A DNA stretch of 8,793 nucleotides from Alphaproteobacteria bacterium (GTDB lineage Bacteria > Pseudomonadota > Alphaproteobacteria > Geminicoccales > Geminicoccaceae): contig JALSGW010000386.1 in NCBI GenBank assembly GCA_026982585.1, positions 1-8,793 on the forward strand, in the 5' to 3' direction. Within the stretch, counting starts at the first letter, position 1, and each line of letters begins with the position of its first letter. This document shows, one piece after another, positions 6,538 to 8,793 of this stretch. Under the pieces are notes generated by a model. It had not been told where the DNA came from. It ran no database searches and saw nothing but the letters and a program-made list of their open reading frames with translations. The translations under genes and the position numbers were made by a program.

Positions 6538-6556
6538 GCCGGCGCCAGGGGCCGGC
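6538..6556. terminator. GC hairpin between convergent proA and metallophosphoesterase genes
   Basis: GCCGGC at 6538-6543 can pair with GCCGGC at 6551-6556 around a seven-base loop, inside the 31-bp gap between the two converging stop codons. The arms are self-complementary, so the hairpin would form in either transcript. Neither side has a T tract, so it may help termination in both directions but is not a classical intrinsic terminator. Short GCCGGC words are common in such GC-rich DNA. Confidence 0.3.
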
Positions 6557-7375
6557 TCAGCGCCGGCGGCGGATCGCGCCGAGCCGGGGCTGGACGATCA
6601 GCAGCTGGCTCGCGAAACCGTGCTGCGGATGCCAGCGGTGGAGGAACACCGCCGGCGGTTCGACCAGAAACAGCGCCTCTGAGCTCTCCTCGGCCATCTC
6701 CGGCGCGCAGGAGAAGGCCACCGCCGGCGCCACCAGGAGCGGCAGGCCGCACCAGCGGGCGAAGGCCGGCCGGTGCAGATGACCGCAGAGCAGCGCCTGC
6801 ACCTTTTCCGGTCGCACCGACAGCGCTGCGGCAAGCCGCTCGGCGTCGCGCAGCCGCAGCCGGTCCATGAAGGGCAGGCCGAAGGCCATGGGCGGGTGGT
6901 GGAGCACCACCACCACCGGCCGCTCGGCGCGGCGCAGCTCGGTCTCCAGGAACGCCGCCCCGCTCTCGCCGAGCTCGCCGTAGGCCTCACCCTCCACCAC
7001 CGTATCGAGCAGCACAAGCCTGAGCGGTCCTGCGTCCACGGCCGCCGACAGGCGTCCATCCGCCCGCTCGCACCAGGGCTGTTCGGGAAACACCTCCCGC
7101 AGCTGCGGGCGCCCGTCGTGGTTGCCGGGCACGATGAGGTAGGGAAGCTGCAGGCGCTCCACCTGCGCCCGCACGAACCGATAGGCCTCCCATTCCTCCT
7201 CCTCGGCCACCAGGTCGCCGGTGAGCAGGAGCAGGTCGGCACGCGGGCCGGTCCCGCGCAGATGGTCGACGAGCGCCGCAAGCCGGGCGTTGGTGTCCAC
7301 CTGGTCCCAGAACAGCCGCCCCGGGATGCGGGCGTGCAGGTCCGAGAGGTGGAGGATGGAAAAGGTGCCGGTCAC
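6557..7375 (-). CDS. Calcineurin-like metallophosphoesterase, class III cyclic-nucleotide phosphodiesterase (CpdA/GpdQ) type
   Basis: A 272-residue cytosolic protein with the complete two-metal phosphoesterase signature: HLSDLHA (9-15, Asp12 and His14), TGDL (52-55, Asp54), PGNHDG (83-88, Asn85 and His86), LHHPP (158-162, His159 or His160) and CGHLHRP (197-203, His199 and His201). This spacing and the C-terminal HxW and final beta strands resemble CpdA (3',5'-cAMP phosphodiesterase) and GpdQ (glycerophosphodiesterase). Which phosphodiester is cleaved cannot be settled from the motifs. The start is a GTG at 7375-7373 whose last two bases belong to the TGA of the upstream quinone oxidoreductase gene (GTGA overlap), so translation is probably coupled. 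The frame stays open far upstream, but that part lies antiparallel-frame to qor and has no family similarity. The protein begins only eight residues before HLSDLH, normal for the family. Confidence 0.88.
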   Translation of the reverse strand: MTGTFSILHLSDLHARIPGRLFWDQVDTNARLAALVDHLRGTGPRADLLLLTGDLVAEEEEWEAYRFVRAQVERLQLPYLIVPGNHDGRPQLREVFPEQPWCERADGRLSAAVDAGPLRLVLLDTVVEGEAYGELGESGAAFLETELRRAERPVVVVLHHPPMAFGLPFMDRLRLRDAERLAAALSVRPEKVQALLCGHLHRPAFARWCGLPLLVAPAVAFSCAPEMAEESSEALFLVEPPAVFLHRWHPQHGFASQLLIVQPRLGAIRRRR

Positions 7376-8352
7376 GGCATCAGCACCGTGGCGCCGGTGG
7401 TGCTGCGGGCCTCGAGGGCGCGGTGGGCGTCGGCCGCCCGGGCCAGCGGAAAGGTCTGGTGGATTTCGATCTTCACCGCTCCCTGCCGCACCACCTCGAT
7501 GACATCGCGGGCGTTGGCCTCGAGCTCGGCGCGGCTCGCCACATAGTGGAAGAGGGTCGGCCGCGTGACGTAGAGCGAGCCCTTTTGGGCGAGCAGGCCG
7601 AGGTTGAAGGCTTCCACCGCACCGCTGGCGTTGCCGAAGCTCACGAGCAGCCCGCGCGGCTTGAGGCAATCCAGGGAGCTCATGAAGGTGGCCCGGCCGA
7701 CGCCGTCGTAGACCACAGGCACGCCTTCGCCGTCCGTGAGCTCGCGCACCCGCTTGACCACATCCTCCTCGCGGTAGAGGATGACGTGATCGCAGCCGTG
7801 GGCGCGGGCGATCTCCGCCTTCTCGGGACTGCCGACGGTGCCGAGCACGCGAGCCCCGAGATGCTTCGCCCACTGGCAGAGGATGAGGCCGACGCCGCCC
7901 GCTGCGGCGTGGACCAGGATGGTCTCGCCCGGTTTCACCGCATAGGTCTGCTTGAGCAGATAACGGGCGGTCATGCCCTTGAGCATCATGGCGGCGGCGG
8001 TGCGGTCGTCGATGTCGTCGGGAATCGGGATCAAAACCGCGGCCGGCATCACCCGCGCCTCGGCGTAGGCGCCGGCGGGTCCGGTGCCGTAGGCGACCCG
8101 CTGGCCGGGGCGCAGCCAGGAGACCCCCTCGCCCACTTCCTCCACCACGCCGGCCGCCTCGAAGCCCGGCGTGAACGGCAAACCGTCGGCCGGCGGATAG
8201 AGGCCGGTGCGCAGATAGACGTCGATGTAGTTGAGCCCGATGGCGGTGTGCCGCACCCGCACCTCGCCGGGACCGGGCCGCTTCAGATCGACCTCCTCGA
8301 GCTCCAGCACCTCCGGTCCGCCGAAGGATCGCACCACGATGCGCTGGACCAC
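7372..8352 (-). CDS. qorA: NADPH:quinone oxidoreductase, QorA / zeta-crystallin type
   Basis: A 326-residue zinc-independent medium-chain dehydrogenase/reductase, very close to E. coli QorA along its length. N-terminal GGPEVLELEEVDL (11-23), AIGLNYIDVYLRTGLYPP (37-54) and PGFEAAGVVEEVG (62-74) belong to the catalytic domain. The Rossmann fold has VHAAAGGVGLILCQWAKHLGA (147-167) with nucleotide-binding AAAGGVG (149-155); VVYDGVGRATF (213-223), SFGNASGAV (238-246) and QKGSLYVTRPTL (256-267) are typical of QorA. The enzyme reduces quinones by one electron with NADPH in the cytosol; zinc ligands of alcohol dehydrogenases are absent, as expected. The start is a GTG at 8352-8350, with GGAGGGAGG six bases ahead. 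It begins 27 bases after the S41-like gene and overlaps the metallophosphoesterase by four bases, so the three probably form one minus-strand operon. The physiological substrate is not shown by the sequence. Confidence 0.94.
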   Translation of the reverse strand: MVQRIVVRSFGGPEVLELEEVDLKRPGPGEVRVRHTAIGLNYIDVYLRTGLYPPADGLPFTPGFEAAGVVEEVGEGVSWLRPGQRVAYGTGPAGAYAEARVMPAAVLIPIPDDIDDRTAAAMMLKGMTARYLLKQTYAVKPGETILVHAAAGGVGLILCQWAKHLGARVLGTVGSPEKAEIARAHGCDHVILYREEDVVKRVRELTDGEGVPVVYDGVGRATFMSSLDCLKPRGLLVSFGNASGAVEAFNLGLLAQKGSLYVTRPTLFHYVASRAELEANARDVIEVVRQGAVKIEIHQTFPLARAADAHRALEARSTTGATVLMP

Positions 8353-8379
8353 CGATCGCCTCCCTCCAACAGATCCGCC

Positions 8380-8793
8380 TCACCCCTCTTTTAGAGGATG
8401 GGACGCGCGCTTGGCCACAGGGGCGAGCGCCCGGCACAACGGATCCGCGCTCGCGGGGCGCAGGCGCGGCGGCGGCGGCCGGCCGCCCGGCCACAGGGCG
8501 CCCACGCGGGCGCGCAGCACGAGCTCGCCGCTCACCGGTACCAGCGCCTCGACCTGCCACTTGCCCCGGCTCGGCTTCCCGCACAGCACGGCGCCGCGCC
8601 GGGCGAGCAGCAGCGCCAGCGCCTCGGCCGCACTCGCCGTCTCCGGACCGATCAAAAGAGCCCGCACCCGCGCCCGCGGCACCGCGCCTGGGCGGGCAAC
8701 CAGGCGCCGGCGCCCGGCCTGCGACACCAACCACAACTCCTCCCCTTCGCCGCTCAAGGAGGAGGCGAGTGCGAGCATGCGTTCGACGTCCCC
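8380..8793 (-). CDS. S41-family peptidase (C-terminal-processing-like), C-terminal part
   Basis: The frame is open to the right edge, so this is the last 137 residues of a longer protein; the ATG at 8778 is probably internal. The visible start, GDVERMLALASSL, fits the segment that follows the D-L-R-x-N-x-G-G motif of S41 peptidases. LLIGPETASAAEALALLLARRGAVLCGKPSRGKW (visible residues 46-79) matches the catalytic region: Ser54 in S-A-A-E and Lys78 in R-G-K-W are 24 residues apart, against 25 for Ser452 and Lys477 of E. coli Prc (S-A-S-E ... F-G-K-G). Both catalytic residues are therefore present, although F-G-K-G is altered. The Pro/Arg-rich tail (about 100-137) has no clear match. Signal peptide and PDZ domain, if any, lie outside the window. 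The alternative is a non-proteolytic S41-fold protein. It sits just upstream of qorA on the same strand. Confidence 0.65.
   Translation of the reverse strand, partial: GDVERMLALASSLSGEGEELWLVSQAGRRRLVARPGAVPRARVRALLIGPETASAAEALALLLARRGAVLCGKPSRGKWQVEALVPVSGELVLRARVGALWPGGRPPPPRLRPASADPLCRALAPVAKRASHPLKEG

Noticed and set aside
7423..8394. Plus-strand frame of 323 codons across qorA, and another at 6773-7546 across the phosphoesterase
   Set aside because: Both are antisense to genes with complete family motifs, and their own translations are low-complexity and His/Gly/Arg-rich.
8385..8397. CCTCT-TTT-AGAGG hairpin near the end of the S41-like gene
   Set aside because: Only five base pairs, inside the coding region, and not followed by a T tract on the minus strand, so it is not supported as a terminator.

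Overview
This window is ordinary bacterial chromosome of visibly high GC content. Codons ending in G or C dominate, and this opens long spurious reading frames on the antisense strands. The split three-gene proton-translocating transhydrogenase (pntAA-pntAB-pntB), the wording of the ProA active-site region and the CCA-encoding tRNA-Arg(CCG) together suggest an alphaproteobacterium, perhaps Rhodospirillales-like. That placement is inference and was not tested by search.

Layout, left to right. (1) Bases 2-583 (+) hold the C-terminal part of a TRAP-transporter solute-binding protein, closed by a good intrinsic terminator at 606-637. (2) A tRNA-Arg(CCG) gene lies on the minus strand at 692-768. 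(3) A YfcG-type nu-class glutathione transferase/disulfide-bond oxidoreductase lies on the minus strand at 839-1567. (4) A 126-bp divergent intergenic region (1568-1693) carries a small dyad and leads into a plus-strand run: pntAA (1694), pntAB (2834), pntB (3129), an NADPH-dependent FMN reductase-like flavoprotein (4599) and proA (5254, ending 6525). The first four genes are 3-12 nt apart and look like one operon. proA follows after a gap of about 90 nt. (5) Converging from the right on the minus strand are the C-terminal part of an S41-type (C-terminal-processing-like) peptidase (8793-8380), a QorA-type NADPH:quinone oxidoreductase (8352-7372) and a class III cyclic-nucleotide-phosphodiesterase-like metallophosphoesterase (7375-6557). 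The last two overlap as GTGA and are probably translationally coupled.

How the genes may work together: the window has a pyridine-nucleotide/redox theme. PntAA/AB/B uses the proton gradient to make NADPH. The adjacent flavin reductase, ProA and the quinone oxidoreductase belong to families that use NADPH, and the YfcG-like protein uses glutathione, whose reduced state depends on NADPH. Apart from the tight pnt-flavoprotein linkage, joint function is inference.

I found no mobile element, CRISPR array, toxin-antitoxin pair or phage gene, and no clear sign of an undescribed system. The best second-look items are a CxxC motif built onto the catalytic cysteine of ProA, the pnt-flavoprotein operon, the apparent absence of the usual ligand-binding arginine in the TRAP protein, and the dyad between yfcG and pntAA.
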